Shown in pieces: positions 20,196-29,103 of a stretch of 64,000 nucleotides of DNA; the first letter of the stretch is position 1; each line of letters begins with the position of its first letter. This stretch comes from Castellaniella sp041677825. GTDB lineage: Bacteria; Pseudomonadota; Gammaproteobacteria; Burkholderiales; Burkholderiaceae_B. The stretch is from the NCBI RefSeq assembly GCF_041677825.1, contig NZ_JBAYPG010000002.1:62001-126000 (forward strand), given 5' to 3'. The translations under genes were made by a program, and so were the position numbers. The notes below the pieces were generated by a model. That model did no database searches. It worked only from the letters and a program-made list of their open reading frames with translations, and was not told the origin of the DNA.

Positions 20196-21125
20196 TCAGC
20201 CTACGTTGCCGGCCACATCACGGCCCGGGATGCGGTCAACAGGCGCCAGCCCCGAGGCCAGTGCCATGCGGCGCCGCTCGGCGAGCACCTTGGCGCCATA
20301 GCCGCCATCACTGGGGCCCGTGGCGCCCACGTAACAGGCCAGGCCGCCGGCCACCGACCCCCTGCGCCGCATGCAGTCTGCCAGGATGCGCCCACCCACA
20401 CGCATGTTGACCCCTGGATCGAAGACGCTGCCAACCCCGCCCTCGGCCTGCAGTTTGTCGCGATGAACCCGCGTCATCACCTGCATCAGCCCCTGCGCCC
20501 CCACCGGGCTCTCGGCAAACGGGTTGTACCGCGACTCGATCGCCGCCACCGCCAGAATCAGCTGGGGATCCAGACCCATCTCATCGCCCAGCATGAACGC
20601 AGTACGCAACAGCGCGTCGGCCACACTGCGGGAAATCTGATATTTGCGCGCCAGATAACTGCCCAGGCCATGGCGCTGGGCTGCGCTGATACCGGGCACC
20701 GGTTCATCGGACAGGCTTTCAGCCAACGCCTGGGCAAACCGGGTCTGACCCTCCGAGGCCAGACCATCCAGCGACGCAGACCCGCCGGCCACGGCGGCGC
20801 CATCATCATCGGCGCCCTTGTGCTGGACGAAGGCATCGGCCAGGCTGCTGGCGACATCATCGAAATCGGGGCGGGTGAATTGCGCCCATTCGGGCACATC
20901 GGCCTGCTCCAGCACATCACTGGCGGGCGGGTTCTGGAACATGGCCAGCACCGCTTCATGGAACTGCTGGGATTGTTCGCGCATGGAGGGCAATACCAGG
21001 CTCAGACCCAGGGTAGTGAGCACCGCCAGCCCAAGATAGATGGCACTGACGTGGATGAACTCGCCCAGGACCAACACGGCCTGACCTGCCCCGCGTCGCA
21101 ATCGTCGGGCTGCGGCCGCCGGCAT
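20196..21125 (-). CDS. Lytic transglycosylase, SLT domain
   Basis: A 309-residue murein-cleaving enzyme. A transmembrane anchor lies at about residues 17-46, then a low-complexity linker, then a C-terminal SLT (lysozyme-like) domain from about 155. The catalytic Glu is residue 197 (VAAIESRYNPFAES), followed by the typical GAQGLMQVM and CYVGATGP segments. The ATG at 21125 was chosen because the longer frame upstream lies antisense inside ubiD. It probably acts on peptidoglycan from the periplasmic face of the inner membrane. It is divergent from ubiD. Confidence 0.88.
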   Translation of the reverse strand: MPAAAARRLRRGAGQAVLVLGEFIHVSAIYLGLAVLTTLGLSLVLPSMREQSQQFHEAVLAMFQNPPASDVLEQADVPEWAQFTRPDFDDVASSLADAFVQHKGADDDGAAVAGGSASLDGLASEGQTRFAQALAESLSDEPVPGISAAQRHGLGSYLARKYQISRSVADALLRTAFMLGDEMGLDPQLILAVAAIESRYNPFAESPVGAQGLMQVMTRVHRDKLQAEGGVGSVFDPGVNMRVGGRILADCMRRRGSVAGGLACYVGATGPSDGGYGAKVLAERRRMALASGLAPVDRIPGRDVAGNVG

Positions 21126-21200
21126 GGTGAAATGGCTCCGTCTGGACAAAGGGAATGGTAATCTTGCAGACCTGACACTGTAACCTGATTGGCCCTTTCT

Positions 21201-22748
21201 GTGAAATACCGAGACCTGCGTGATTACATCACCCTGCTCGAGCAGCGCGGCGAGCTCAAGCGCATCCAGGCGGGCGTATCCACCCACCTGGAGATGACCG
21301 AGATCTCTGACCGGGTGCTGCGCAGCGGTGGGCCGGCCCTGCTGTTTGAAAATGTACAGCACGGCGGCCAGGCCTGTGCCACACCGGTACTGACCAATCT
21401 GTTCGGTACCGCCCAACGGGTCGCCTGGGCCATGGGCGCCGAATCGGTGAATGCCCTGCGTGCCACCGGAGAACTGCTGGCTGAGCTGCGCGAACCGGCC
21501 CCTCCCCACGGCATGCGCGAGGCCCTGGGCAAGGTCGGGCTGCTCAAGGCCGCACTCTGGGACATGAACCCGCGCACCCTTCGCACCCCCCCCTGCCGAG
21601 ACGTGGTGCTCGAAGGGCCGGATGTCGATCTACATCGATGGCCCCTGCAGCACTGCTGGCCGGGCGACGTGGCCCCCCTGCTCACCTGGGGCCTGGTCGT
21701 CACCCGCGGGCCACGCGCGCGCCGCCAGAACCTGGGCATCTACCGCCAGCAACTGCTGGGGCGCAACAAGCTGATCATGCGCTGGCTGTCACATCGGGGC
21801 GGGGCGCTGGACTTCCGCGACCATGCACTGGCTCACCCGGGGAAACCGTTCCCGCTGGCCGTGGCGCTGGGCGCGGATCCGGCCACGCTGCTCGCCGCGG
21901 TCACGCCCATACCCGACAGCCTGTCGGAATACCAGTTTGCAGGCTTGCTGCGGGGCTCACGCAGCGAACTGACGCCCGCCCTGATCGACGGCAGCCTGTC
22001 GGTGCCCGCGCACGCCGAGATCATACTCGAAGGCCATATCCTGGCGGCCGATGACCCGCGGGCCCAATCTGCGGATGTGCCTGCCGGGGCCACGCCCCCC
22101 CCGGCGACCGGCTACGAGATGGCCCTCGAAGGGCCATTCGGTGATCACACGGGCTATTACAACGAGCAGGACTGGTTTCCCGTATTCACTGTGGATCGCA
22201 TCACCCATCGCCAGAATCCCGTTTATCACAGCACCTACACCGGGAAGCCACCCGATGAGCCGGCCATTCTGGGGGTGGCGCTGAACGAGGTCTTCGTGCC
22301 CCTGCTGCAGCGGCAATTTCCCGAAATAACCGATTTTTACTTGCCCCCGGAAGGCTGCAGCTATCGCCTGGCGGTCGTATCCGTGCGCAAACAGTATCCG
22401 GGGCATGCAAAACGCATCCTGTTCGGGCTCTGGAGCGTGCTGCGCCAATTCATGTATACCAAGTTCATCATCGTGGTAGACGACGATATCGACATCCGCC
22501 AGTGGCCTGAAGTGGTCTGGGCCATGACGACCCGCATGGATCCCGTCCGGGATACGGTACTGGTGGACCACACCCCGATCGACTACCTGGATTTTGCCTC
22601 GCCGGTATCCGGCCTGGGCGGGAAGATGGGCCTGGATGCAACCCACAAATGGCCCGGAGAAACCCAGCGCGAATGGGGGCGCACCATACACATGACCACC
22701 GAGGTCACGCAGCGGGTCGATGCCATGTGGGCTGAGCTCGGCCTTTAG
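21201..22748 (+). CDS. ubiD: 3-octaprenyl-4-hydroxybenzoate carboxy-lyase UbiD
   Basis: Prenylated-FMN-dependent decarboxylase of ubiquinone synthesis. It has 515 residues, close to E. coli UbiD (497). Conserved parts include KYRDLRDYITLLEQ at the start, the EGPFGDHTGYY active-site segment, and VVDDDIDIRQWPEVVWA near the C-terminus. The GTG at 21201 gives the family start; the frame also offers a TTG at 21189. The prFMN-making partner UbiX is not in the window. Confidence 0.95.
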   Translation: MKYRDLRDYITLLEQRGELKRIQAGVSTHLEMTEISDRVLRSGGPALLFENVQHGGQACATPVLTNLFGTAQRVAWAMGAESVNALRATGELLAELREPAPPHGMREALGKVGLLKAALWDMNPRTLRTPPCRDVVLEGPDVDLHRWPLQHCWPGDVAPLLTWGLVVTRGPRARRQNLGIYRQQLLGRNKLIMRWLSHRGGALDFRDHALAHPGKPFPLAVALGADPATLLAAVTPIPDSLSEYQFAGLLRGSRSELTPALIDGSLSVPAHAEIILEGHILAADDPRAQSADVPAGATPPPATGYEMALEGPFGDHTGYYNEQDWFPVFTVDRITHRQNPVYHSTYTGKPPDEPAILGVALNEVFVPLLQRQFPEITDFYLPPEGCSYRLAVVSVRKQYPGHAKRILFGLWSVLRQFMYTKFIIVVDDDIDIRQWPEVVWAMTTRMDPVRDTVLVDHTPIDYLDFASPVSGLGGKMGLDATHKWPGETQREWGRTIHMTTEVTQRVDAMWAELGL

Positions 22749-22749
22749 C

Positions 22750-22777
22750 CGGGCTTTTGGCCAGGCCCGAAAGCCCG
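22750..22777. terminator. Hairpin between convergent ubiD and yqjK-like gene
   Basis: An 8-bp inverted repeat (CGGGCTTT at 22750-22757, AAAGCCCG at 22770-22777) starts two bases after the ubiD stop. There is no T-tract on either side, so it is at best a weak or bidirectional terminator. Confidence 0.4.
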
Positions 22778-22799
22778 ATCGGGCGCACGAAGAAGCGGT

Positions 22800-23210
22800 T
22801 CAATCAGGGTCTGGCTGCGGCGCGATCCCGGACGCTGTGTCAGGAGCGGCCCCGGAAACCGCATGTGCCCGCGCGGCATGATCGCGCCGGGCCAGCCAGA
22901 CCAGGCCTGCGATGAGTGCAGACTTCAACGCCAGGCTGCGCCGCGTCGGTGTGGAAAGCAGCGAGGTGAGGATCGACAGCGACACCGGGTAGCGCCGCAC
23001 CAGGCGCCAGCCTGCGCCCAGCCAGCCTGAAGATGCCCCCCCGAGATGATCACGCACCGTCGCCACGAGCGCACCGGGCTGCAGCCCCTCTGCCAGGCTG
23101 CCCAGGCTGTGCTGCAGCGCGATGCGGTCATAATCGGCCTGCAAGCGCAACACCTGGATGCGGATCTTTCTGTCGGCAGCCGAGAGGGCGGGTGGAACGA
23201 CTGGGCTCAT
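22800..23210 (-). CDS. YqjK-like protein of the yqjD-yqjE cluster
   Basis: A 136-residue protein, third in the yqjD-yqjE-yqjK-like order, with its ATG overlapping the yqjE stop (ATGA). It is basic and moderately hydrophobic near residues 75-115, with low-complexity termini. The assignment rests mainly on position after yqjE, as in many proteobacteria; the sequence itself is poorly conserved. The role is unknown, probably linked to envelope or stationary-phase stress. Confidence 0.6.
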   Translation of the reverse strand: MSPVVPPALSAADRKIRIQVLRLQADYDRIALQHSLGSLAEGLQPGALVATVRDHLGGASSGWLGAGWRLVRRYPVSLSILTSLLSTPTRRSLALKSALIAGLVWLARRDHAARAHAVSGAAPDTASGIAPQPDPD

Positions 23211-23632
23211 GTGGAAGAACCCCCGGGATCACCAGCCGACCGATCCGGCTCGGAACGATGACGGCGCAGCCCGGCCAACGCCTGGGTATCCTGGCCGAGG
23301 ACCGCAGCCGTGACGGCAAAAGGCGGCGCATCGTGACGTACCTTGTGCACCAGCCACAGGGCAAGCGCCAGGCCCGCCAGGGCATACGCCAGCGCCATCA
23401 GGCCCAGCGCCCAGTACCGCCACGGCGTGGGCCAGAACAGCAGCGCCAGGGTGAAAGTGATGACCAGCAATGCCAGAAACAGGCACAGCGCAGCGGCCAG
23501 CAGCAGGGCCAGCCGCAGCAACAGGCGATCGCGCGCCTCGAGCGCTTCGAGGCCGAAGAGTTCGAGTCTCGTGCCCAGCAATGCGGCCAGATGGCTGGCG
23601 ACATCGACAAAAGCGCGCGCGACGGCAACCAC
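23207..23632 (-). CDS. YqjE-like phage holin family (superfamily III) membrane protein
   Basis: A 141-residue inner-membrane protein with an amphipathic N-terminus and two strongly hydrophobic helices (about residues 35-62 and 68-93), the layout of YqjE/phage holin superfamily III proteins. The start is a GTG at 23632, five bases after the yqjD-like stop. YqjE is usually made with the ribosome-binding membrane protein YqjD in stationary phase or osmotic stress. No lysis genes are nearby, so the holin-family name does not imply lysis. Confidence 0.8.
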   Translation of the reverse strand: MVAVARAFVDVASHLAALLGTRLELFGLEALEARDRLLLRLALLLAAALCLFLALLVITFTLALLFWPTPWRYWALGLMALAYALAGLALALWLVHKVRHDAPPFAVTAAVLGQDTQALAGLRRHRSEPDRSAGDPGGSST

Positions 23633-23637
23633 GGTAT

Positions 23638-23961
23638 TCAGCGCCGCGAGAGCAGGGCACCCAGCAGCAGCCCGGTGACGCCGGCAATGCCCACGGCTTT
23701 CCAGGGATTGTCCTGCACGTATTGGTCGGTCTCGTGCACCACCTTGCGGCCCTGTTCGATGAGATCCGCCTGGGTTTCACGCAGTTTTTCGCGCCCCTGA
23801 TCCAGGGCTTCGAGTGCCCGGACACGAAGATCAGCCGCTTTCTCGCCTGTGGCATCTGCCGCCTGGCGCAGCAGCTCTTCGGCATGATCGAGGCTGGCCT
23901 TGAGATCTTCGATCAGGGCGTCCGGGGTGGACTGGGTGGCGAGGCTTTTACGTTTGGCCAT
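23638..23961 (-). CDS. DUF883 family protein (YqjD/ElaB-like, ribosome-associated)
   Basis: A 107-residue protein with a long amphipathic, probably coiled-coil helix (about residues 10-75) and a C-terminal transmembrane segment (VGIAGVTGLLLGALLSRR). This is the hallmark of ElaB/YqjD/YgaM proteins, which bind ribosomes at the inner membrane and inhibit growth in stationary phase in E. coli. The VxDNPWK motif before the helix is conserved in the family. It is first of the three-gene cluster and follows upp on the same strand. Confidence 0.88.
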   Translation of the reverse strand: MAKRKSLATQSTPDALIEDLKASLDHAEELLRQAADATGEKAADLRVRALEALDQGREKLRETQADLIEQGRKVVHETDQYVQDNPWKAVGIAGVTGLLLGALLSRR

Positions 23962-24020
23962 GAGGCTCTCCTGTGAATGGCATGGCTCATCCTACCCCAA
24001 TCCAGACGCTGCGTCTTGCG

Positions 24021-24043
24021 AAACCGACCGTTTCAGTCGGTTT
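24021..24043 (-). terminator. Hairpin at the upp stop codon
   Basis: An inverted repeat (AAACCGAC at 24021-24028, GTCGGTTT at 24036-24043) spans the upp stop codon at 24033-24035. On the minus strand the second arm ends in GGTTT with no further T-run, so termination would be weak. Confidence 0.4.
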
Positions 24044-24671
24044 TCTGGCCCGTGCCGAAAATGCGGTCGCCCGCATCGCCCAGACCGGGAATGATGTACC
24101 CATGCTCGTTGAGATGACTGTCGATCGATGCCGTGTAGATATGCACATCAGGGTGTGACTGCTGCACCGCGGCAATCCCTTCTGGGGCGGCCACCAGAAC
24201 CAATGCGCGGATATTGCGACTGCCCGCCTGCTTGAGCATGTCGATGGTGGCGACCATCGAGCCGCCAGTGGCCAGCATGGGGTCGACGATGAGTGCGAGC
24301 CGCTGATCAAGCTGCCCCACCAGTTTTTCAAGATAGGTTTGTGCCTGCAGGGTTTCTTCGTTGCGGGCAATGCCCACCGCGCTGACCTTGGCGCCCGGGA
24401 TCAGCATGAGCACCCCGTCGAGCATGCCGATACCGGCGCGCAGGATAGGCACCACCGTCACCTTCTTGCCCGCCAGCTTTTCGACATCGAGCTCGCCCGC
24501 CCACCCCTGGATGCGCACCGGCTCGAGCGGCAGGTCCTTGGTGGCTTCGTAGGTGAGCAAGGCGCCGATTTCCTGGGCCATTTCACGGAAATTCTTGGTG
24601 CTCAGGTCAGCGCGCCGCATGAGGCCAAGCTTGTGTCGGATCAGGGGGTGCTTGATTTCGTGTATGGGCAT
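24033..24671 (-). CDS. upp: Uracil phosphoribosyltransferase
   Basis: Pyrimidine salvage enzyme that makes UMP from uracil and PRPP in the cytoplasm. It has 212 residues, the normal length. The PRPP loop (LIVDPMLATGGSM) and the uracil-binding end (YIIPGLGDAGDRIFGT) are complete. I chose the ATG at 24671 (MPIHEIKHPLIRHKLG), the usual family start; the longer frame upstream has no support. No uracil permease gene is adjacent. Confidence 0.97.
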   Translation of the reverse strand: MPIHEIKHPLIRHKLGLMRRADLSTKNFREMAQEIGALLTYEATKDLPLEPVRIQGWAGELDVEKLAGKKVTVVPILRAGIGMLDGVLMLIPGAKVSAVGIARNEETLQAQTYLEKLVGQLDQRLALIVDPMLATGGSMVATIDMLKQAGSRNIRALVLVAAPEGIAAVQQSHPDVHIYTASIDSHLNEHGYIIPGLGDAGDRIFGTGQKTD

Positions 24672-24832
24672 GGCGGCAGACTGGCAAGGGCGCAGCCGAC
24701 CAAGGCCGGCAGGAGGCACGGGGTGATGCCCGATTTTACCCGAGCCGGAGACATGTCGGCGAGAACCGCTCACAGCCCGAGAACATGGGGTGCTGCCCAC
24801 AGCCGCATCCCTGCCTGCCGGCATGCAGCCCA

Positions 24833-26251
24833 TCAGCGTTCGGCCAGCCAGCGCACGACCGCGTCGTCAAAGGCCCGACCCTGTGCGGCACCCGCATCAT
24901 TGACCATGCTCACCAGAATGTAATATTTGCCACTGGCGCCCCGCACGTAGCCCGCCAGCGCACGGGCGTCGCGCAGGGTGCCGGTCTTGAGATGGGCCTG
25001 CCCCCGGGTACGGGCGTCTTTCAGACGCCGGCGCACGGTGCCATCCACCCCCGCGATGGCCAGCGAAGCCACATACTCGGGCATCAGAGGCGAGCGCCAG
25101 GCGACATCCAGCATCTGCGCCAGGCCGCGCGCGGTCACACGGGCCTCGCGTGACAGGCCCGAGCCATTGTCCAGCACCCAGCCACTGGTATCCACCCCCT
25201 GCGCCACCAGCACCTGATCCATGGCACGGGCACTGCTGGCTGGCGTGGCGCCCGCGCCTGCGAGCTCGGCGCCCAGCGTGAGCAGGATCATCCTGGCCAT
25301 GACATTATTGCTGTATTTGTTGATCTGGCCGATCGTGCTGGCCAGCGTGGGAGAATCATGGGCCACGAGTTCACGCGCATCCGGCGGCACCGCCCCTGCA
25401 CGAATGTCGCGCGCCAGCGTGCCGCCCAGTTCCTTCCACAGCAAGCGGAACAACGCCTCGAATTGTGCCACGGGCGCGCTGATCAACCGGTAGACGCTGA
25501 ATTCGCCACAGGCCCCACTCGCCTTGCCCGATACCTGAATCACCGTTTGCGCGGCCTGTGGCGTTACCCGGGCGACGACAGCCGGCTGCGCCTTGCAGGC
25601 CCCCGCCAGCCATTCGACCTGCCCCTGGACATTCACCCCGCGCACGGGCGGATCCACAATGGGGATCCACTGCCGGGACGCCAGGTCAGGATGAAACACC
25701 ACGCGGGTGGCCCCGAAATCGATCAGCAGGGCATCCGGGCTGGCGTTATAGGCGCGATCGGGCTGGGCATCGAAATCACCGGGCTCGATGGCCACCTCGC
25801 CGAACAGGCTGCGATCGACCACGACCTCGGACAGGTTCTTGACGCCCCGCACGCGCAATTCGCGCAGGGTATGCCAGAGATCTTCGAGCGTGAGCCAGGG
25901 GTCACCCGCCGCCTGTATGTACAGCGGCCCGGACAAGCTGCCCTGTGCATCCAGACGCGCCTTCGCATCCGACAGGAAGCGCGTGCGCCAGACGTAGTCG
26001 GGCCCCAACGATGACAGGGCGGCCCAGGTGGTGACCAGTTTCATGACCGACGCCGGATTGCGGGGCACCTGATTGTGCAGGCTCGCAATGACCGGCCCGC
26101 CGGCCTCGCGAATCTCGAGCGACAAGGCCGCGTCAGGCAGCCGGGTGGCCTTCCAGGCCTTTTGAAGTTCGGCCGGCAGGCCCTGCGCCATACTGGCTGA
26201 CATCAGGGCGGCAAACAGCCAGATCCCGGCGCAGCGCCACAAGAATTTCAT
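24833..26251 (-). CDS. dacB: D-alanyl-D-alanine carboxypeptidase/endopeptidase (PBP4 type)
   Basis: Class C low-molecular-weight penicillin-binding protein that trims or cleaves peptide cross-links in the periplasm. It has 472 residues with a signal peptide at about residues 1-23. The three active-site motifs are present: SxxK as SVMK near residue 70, SxN as SNN, and KTG as LKTGTL near the C-terminus. The ATG at 26251 gives the signal peptide directly; the longer upstream frame is a low-complexity Arg/Pro stretch. It lies 105 bases after lnt on the same strand. Confidence 0.94.
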   Translation of the reverse strand: MKFLWRCAGIWLFAALMSASMAQGLPAELQKAWKATRLPDAALSLEIREAGGPVIASLHNQVPRNPASVMKLVTTWAALSSLGPDYVWRTRFLSDAKARLDAQGSLSGPLYIQAAGDPWLTLEDLWHTLRELRVRGVKNLSEVVVDRSLFGEVAIEPGDFDAQPDRAYNASPDALLIDFGATRVVFHPDLASRQWIPIVDPPVRGVNVQGQVEWLAGACKAQPAVVARVTPQAAQTVIQVSGKASGACGEFSVYRLISAPVAQFEALFRLLWKELGGTLARDIRAGAVPPDARELVAHDSPTLASTIGQINKYSNNVMARMILLTLGAELAGAGATPASSARAMDQVLVAQGVDTSGWVLDNGSGLSREARVTARGLAQMLDVAWRSPLMPEYVASLAIAGVDGTVRRRLKDARTRGQAHLKTGTLRDARALAGYVRGASGKYYILVSMVNDAGAAQGRAFDDAVVRWLAER

Positions 26252-26356
26252 CCAAGCCTCCACGGAACGATCTGAGACAACCTGCAGGACGACGGGCTGC
26301 CTTCGGGACACGCGCTGCCTTCGAGGCATGTGCTGCCTTCGAGGCATGCACCGCCT

Positions 26357-28180
26357 TCAGGGTGCCCTGCGCCTGCCGCGCCTTTTTATCACAAACGCGA
26401 GCAAAAGAATGCCCATGGACCATGCCAGTATCGGCAGGTTGCGCGTACGGACATAGGGGGTCAGGCCCTGCCACCCCTGGACTTCCACATCGAGTACACC
26501 CGGATGCCCGGTGTCCAGCCGGCCATACACCTGGCCCCGCGGGCCAATCGCCGCAGTCAGCCCCGTGTTGGTGGCACGCACCATGGGCCGGGCGGTCTCC
26601 AGGGTGCGCAGGCGGGCCATCTGCAAGTGCTGGCGCAGGGCCCAGCTGTCACCGAACCAGGCCAGATTGCCCAGGTTGACCAGGATGCTGGCCCCTTCCG
26701 GATTCTCTGCGGATGAGGTCACACTGGCTGCGATCTCTTCGCCAAACGTATCTTCATAGCAAATATTGAATGCCAGCGTCTGGCCTGCCACACGCAGCAC
26801 CGGCTGATCGGCATGCCCTCGATCGAAGTCGCCCAGCGGGATGTGCATGGCGCGCACGAACCAGTGAAACCCGGCCGGAATGAATTCACCGAAGGGCACC
26901 AGATGGCGCTTGTCGTAGTGCCAGACGCGACCATCCTGCTCCAGGACCCCGCCCTCGGCCGTCAGTGCGAAGGCGGAATTCGTATGCCGTGATGTCTGCT
27001 CAGCGGATTGCGCAGCATGTACACCGGCGCGATCCCGGCGATGCAGTGGCACCCCCAGGACGATCGGCGCCCGCAGGCGCATGGCCGTATTTTCCCAGCC
27101 TGCCCACACCCTGGGTGGCACCCGATCCTGAAAAATGGGGATCGACGTTTCCGGCAGCAGGACCAGCGCCGGACGGTCATCATCCGACTTCGGTGCTCGT
27201 GCCGCGAGGCCTTGCAGACGCTCCTGTTCGTCAAAGAAGCGCGCCGGATCGAATTTTTCGGACTGGGGCGTAGCCGGCTGGACGAGCCTGAGCAGCACCG
27301 GCGCGCCGTGTGGCGCACCCCACTGGATGGAACCCAGGGCAATGCCGGCCAGCCCGGTGACGAGTGCCACACCCAACACGGCCGCCGCACTGCGATCCCA
27401 GGGCGGCAGGTTCCGTGCACGCAGCATGAGCACGGCGGCGACAGCAGCAAAGGCCGCCAGCCAGCCGGCCCCATATACCCCCAACAGGGGCACCCAGGCC
27501 GCAAACATCCCTTCGGCGTGGGCATAGCCGCCCTGCAACCAGGTGAAGCCGGTGAACAGGGTGCCGCGCAACCACTCAAAAAGCGTCCAGGCCGAGGCCC
27601 ATGTGGCCGCAATCAGGCACTGGGCCAGCGCATGCTGTTGCGGCCGCATGCGCCCCGTGAGCAGGGACGTGGCCAGTGCGCAGGCCAGCGCCCCGTACAA
27701 GGCCATGGCGGCTGCGAATATGAGCAGGGCACCCATGGACAGGGCCAGGGACAGGCCCCCATAGCGATGCATGCTGATGACCAGCCAATAGACGCCCACG
27801 GCAAACTGCGCGACGCCAAACAGCCATGCCCGCCCGGCGGCCTGACGAGGGCCTGCCGCGCGCAGCGTGGCAGAGACCAGCACGGCCAGCGAAGCAATCT
27901 GTACAAATGGCAGGATCCAGCCCGGCAAAGGCCCCGGTGCAAAACTGAGCGCCTGGAGCGCACCGGCCAGCAACAGCGTCAGCGTGCCCCGCAGGCCCGA
28001 GCCTGCACGCAGCGGCGGCCGTTCATGGGCGGTTTCGGCGGCGCCGCTGGTGCCCCGCTCGACTGCGGATGGCCCATCAGCCGGGGATGGCCTGTCGACC
28101 AATGATGAAGTACCGACCGGTGATGAGGTACCGACCAAGGATGGCGCGCCGACCGGGGATGACGTACCGTCAGGCTGCAT
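26357..28180 (-). CDS. lnt: Apolipoprotein N-acyltransferase with repeat-bearing N-terminal extension
   Basis: Inner-membrane enzyme that adds the third acyl chain to lipoproteins. About seven helices (residues ~65-275) precede a nitrilase-like periplasmic domain with the Glu (LLPETSIP), Lys (DKRHLVPFGEF) and Cys (ICYEDTFGEE) triad, and a last helix anchors the end. At 607 residues it is about 100 longer than E. coli Lnt because the first ~65 residues are an added Ser/Pro/Val/Gly segment encoded by six 18-bp repeats. The ATG at 28180 overlaps the corC end by 11 bases. No other ATG lies before the first helix, so the extension may be real or the start may be internal. Confidence 0.93.
   Translation of the reverse strand: MQPDGTSSPVGAPSLVGTSSPVGTSSLVDRPSPADGPSAVERGTSGAAETAHERPPLRAGSGLRGTLTLLLAGALQALSFAPGPLPGWILPFVQIASLAVLVSATLRAAGPRQAAGRAWLFGVAQFAVGVYWLVISMHRYGGLSLALSMGALLIFAAAMALYGALACALATSLLTGRMRPQQHALAQCLIAATWASAWTLFEWLRGTLFTGFTWLQGGYAHAEGMFAAWVPLLGVYGAGWLAAFAAVAAVLMLRARNLPPWDRSAAAVLGVALVTGLAGIALGSIQWGAPHGAPVLLRLVQPATPQSEKFDPARFFDEQERLQGLAARAPKSDDDRPALVLLPETSIPIFQDRVPPRVWAGWENTAMRLRAPIVLGVPLHRRDRAGVHAAQSAEQTSRHTNSAFALTAEGGVLEQDGRVWHYDKRHLVPFGEFIPAGFHWFVRAMHIPLGDFDRGHADQPVLRVAGQTLAFNICYEDTFGEEIAASVTSSAENPEGASILVNLGNLAWFGDSWALRQHLQMARLRTLETARPMVRATNTGLTAAIGPRGQVYGRLDTGHPGVLDVEVQGWQGLTPYVRTRNLPILAWSMGILLLAFVIKRRGRRRAP
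28061..28168 (-). repeat. 18-bp minisatellite, six units, at the 5' end of lnt
   Basis: Six contiguous 18-base units with no spacer (28061, 28079, 28097, 28115, 28133, 28151). The four nearest the start codon are the most alike. Read on the minus strand they encode GTSSPV, GAPSLV, GTSSPV, GTSSLV, DRPSPA and DGPSAV. The unit length is a multiple of three, so copy-number change would keep the frame. Confidence 0.9.
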
Positions 28181-29051
28181 GTTCCGGGGTGGGTTCGGGT
28201 TGCGCCCGCTGCACGTGCAGCCAATGGGCGCGCTTGCCATCCGCCCCGACCACCGTGAATGCCAGACCCTGTGACTCGAAGCGCTCGCCACGCCGCGGGA
28301 TATGCCCCAGTTCGGCGGCCAGCCAGCCATTCAGCGTATCGCACTCGTCATCCGGCAGTTGCACGCCGAATGCATGGTTGAAATCGTCGATTTCGGTCGT
28401 GCCCATGGCGCGCCAACTGTTCTCGCCCGTGCGAAAAATGGTCTTTTCGGCGGCTTCGTCGAATTCATCCTCGATTTCGCCCACGATCTGCTCGAGCACG
28501 TCTTCCATGGTGACCAGGCCCGAGATGCCGCCATGCTCATCGATGACAATGGCCAGATGATTGCGGCTGGCGCGGAATTCCTGCAGCAGTTCATTCAGGC
28601 GCTTGGTCTCGGGAATGAATACCGGCGGGCGCACCAGCGCGCGCAGGTCGAGCGTCTGATCAGACCAGGTGAGCAGCAGATCCTTGGCCAGCAACACCCC
28701 GATGATGTTGTCACGATCGCCCTCGTAGACCGGAAAGCGGGAGTGCCCGGTTTCCGTGATCATGGGCAGCAGTTCGGACAGGGGGCTGCGGATGTCGAGC
28801 AGATCCATGCGCGAACGCGACACCATGATGTCGGCCACGGTCATGTCGGCCACTTCGAGCGCGCCCGAGATCATGGCGTACGATTCGCTATCCAATACCG
28901 AATGGTCGTGAGCGGCTTCGAGCACGGCCCGGATGTCGTTCCTGTCGGTGGGGGGCGCGGGCCGCAGCAGCGCCCGGAGACGGGAAAGGAAGGATCCGGT
29001 GGCGACACGCGCAGGTCGGGGCTCGGGGTCGGGTGAGGAAGGGTCTGGCAT
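28170..29051 (-). CDS. corC: CorC/HlyC-type transporter-associated protein (CBS domains)
   Basis: A 293-residue cytoplasmic protein with two CBS domains (about residues 70-185) and a C-terminal CorC_HlyC/FAD-like domain (about 205-285). It lacks the membrane DUF21 domain and so is of CorC/YbeX type. Homologues are tied to Mg2+/Co2+ efflux and to ribosome maturation. The ATG at 29051 was chosen. It sits between ybeY and lnt, as in E. coli (ybeZ-ybeY-ybeX-lnt). Confidence 0.92.
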   Translation of the reverse strand: MPDPSSPDPEPRPARVATGSFLSRLRALLRPAPPTDRNDIRAVLEAAHDHSVLDSESYAMISGALEVADMTVADIMVSRSRMDLLDIRSPLSELLPMITETGHSRFPVYEGDRDNIIGVLLAKDLLLTWSDQTLDLRALVRPPVFIPETKRLNELLQEFRASRNHLAIVIDEHGGISGLVTMEDVLEQIVGEIEDEFDEAAEKTIFRTGENSWRAMGTTEIDDFNHAFGVQLPDDECDTLNGWLAAELGHIPRRGERFESQGLAFTVVGADGKRAHWLHVQRAQPEPTPEHAA

Positions 29052-29103
29052 TGTCCGAAGGACGAGTAATGAAGACTGTAGGATAACCGATAAAGCGCCG
29101 ATT

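Noticed and set aside
23207..23632. A prophage lysis module suggested by the holin-family protein
   Set aside because: It lies in the chromosomal yqjD-yqjE-yqjK-like cluster with no phage genes around it.
28061..28168. CRISPR-like direct repeats
   Set aside because: The 18-base units are contiguous with no spacers, lie inside a reading frame and have no cas genes nearby; this is a coding minisatellite.
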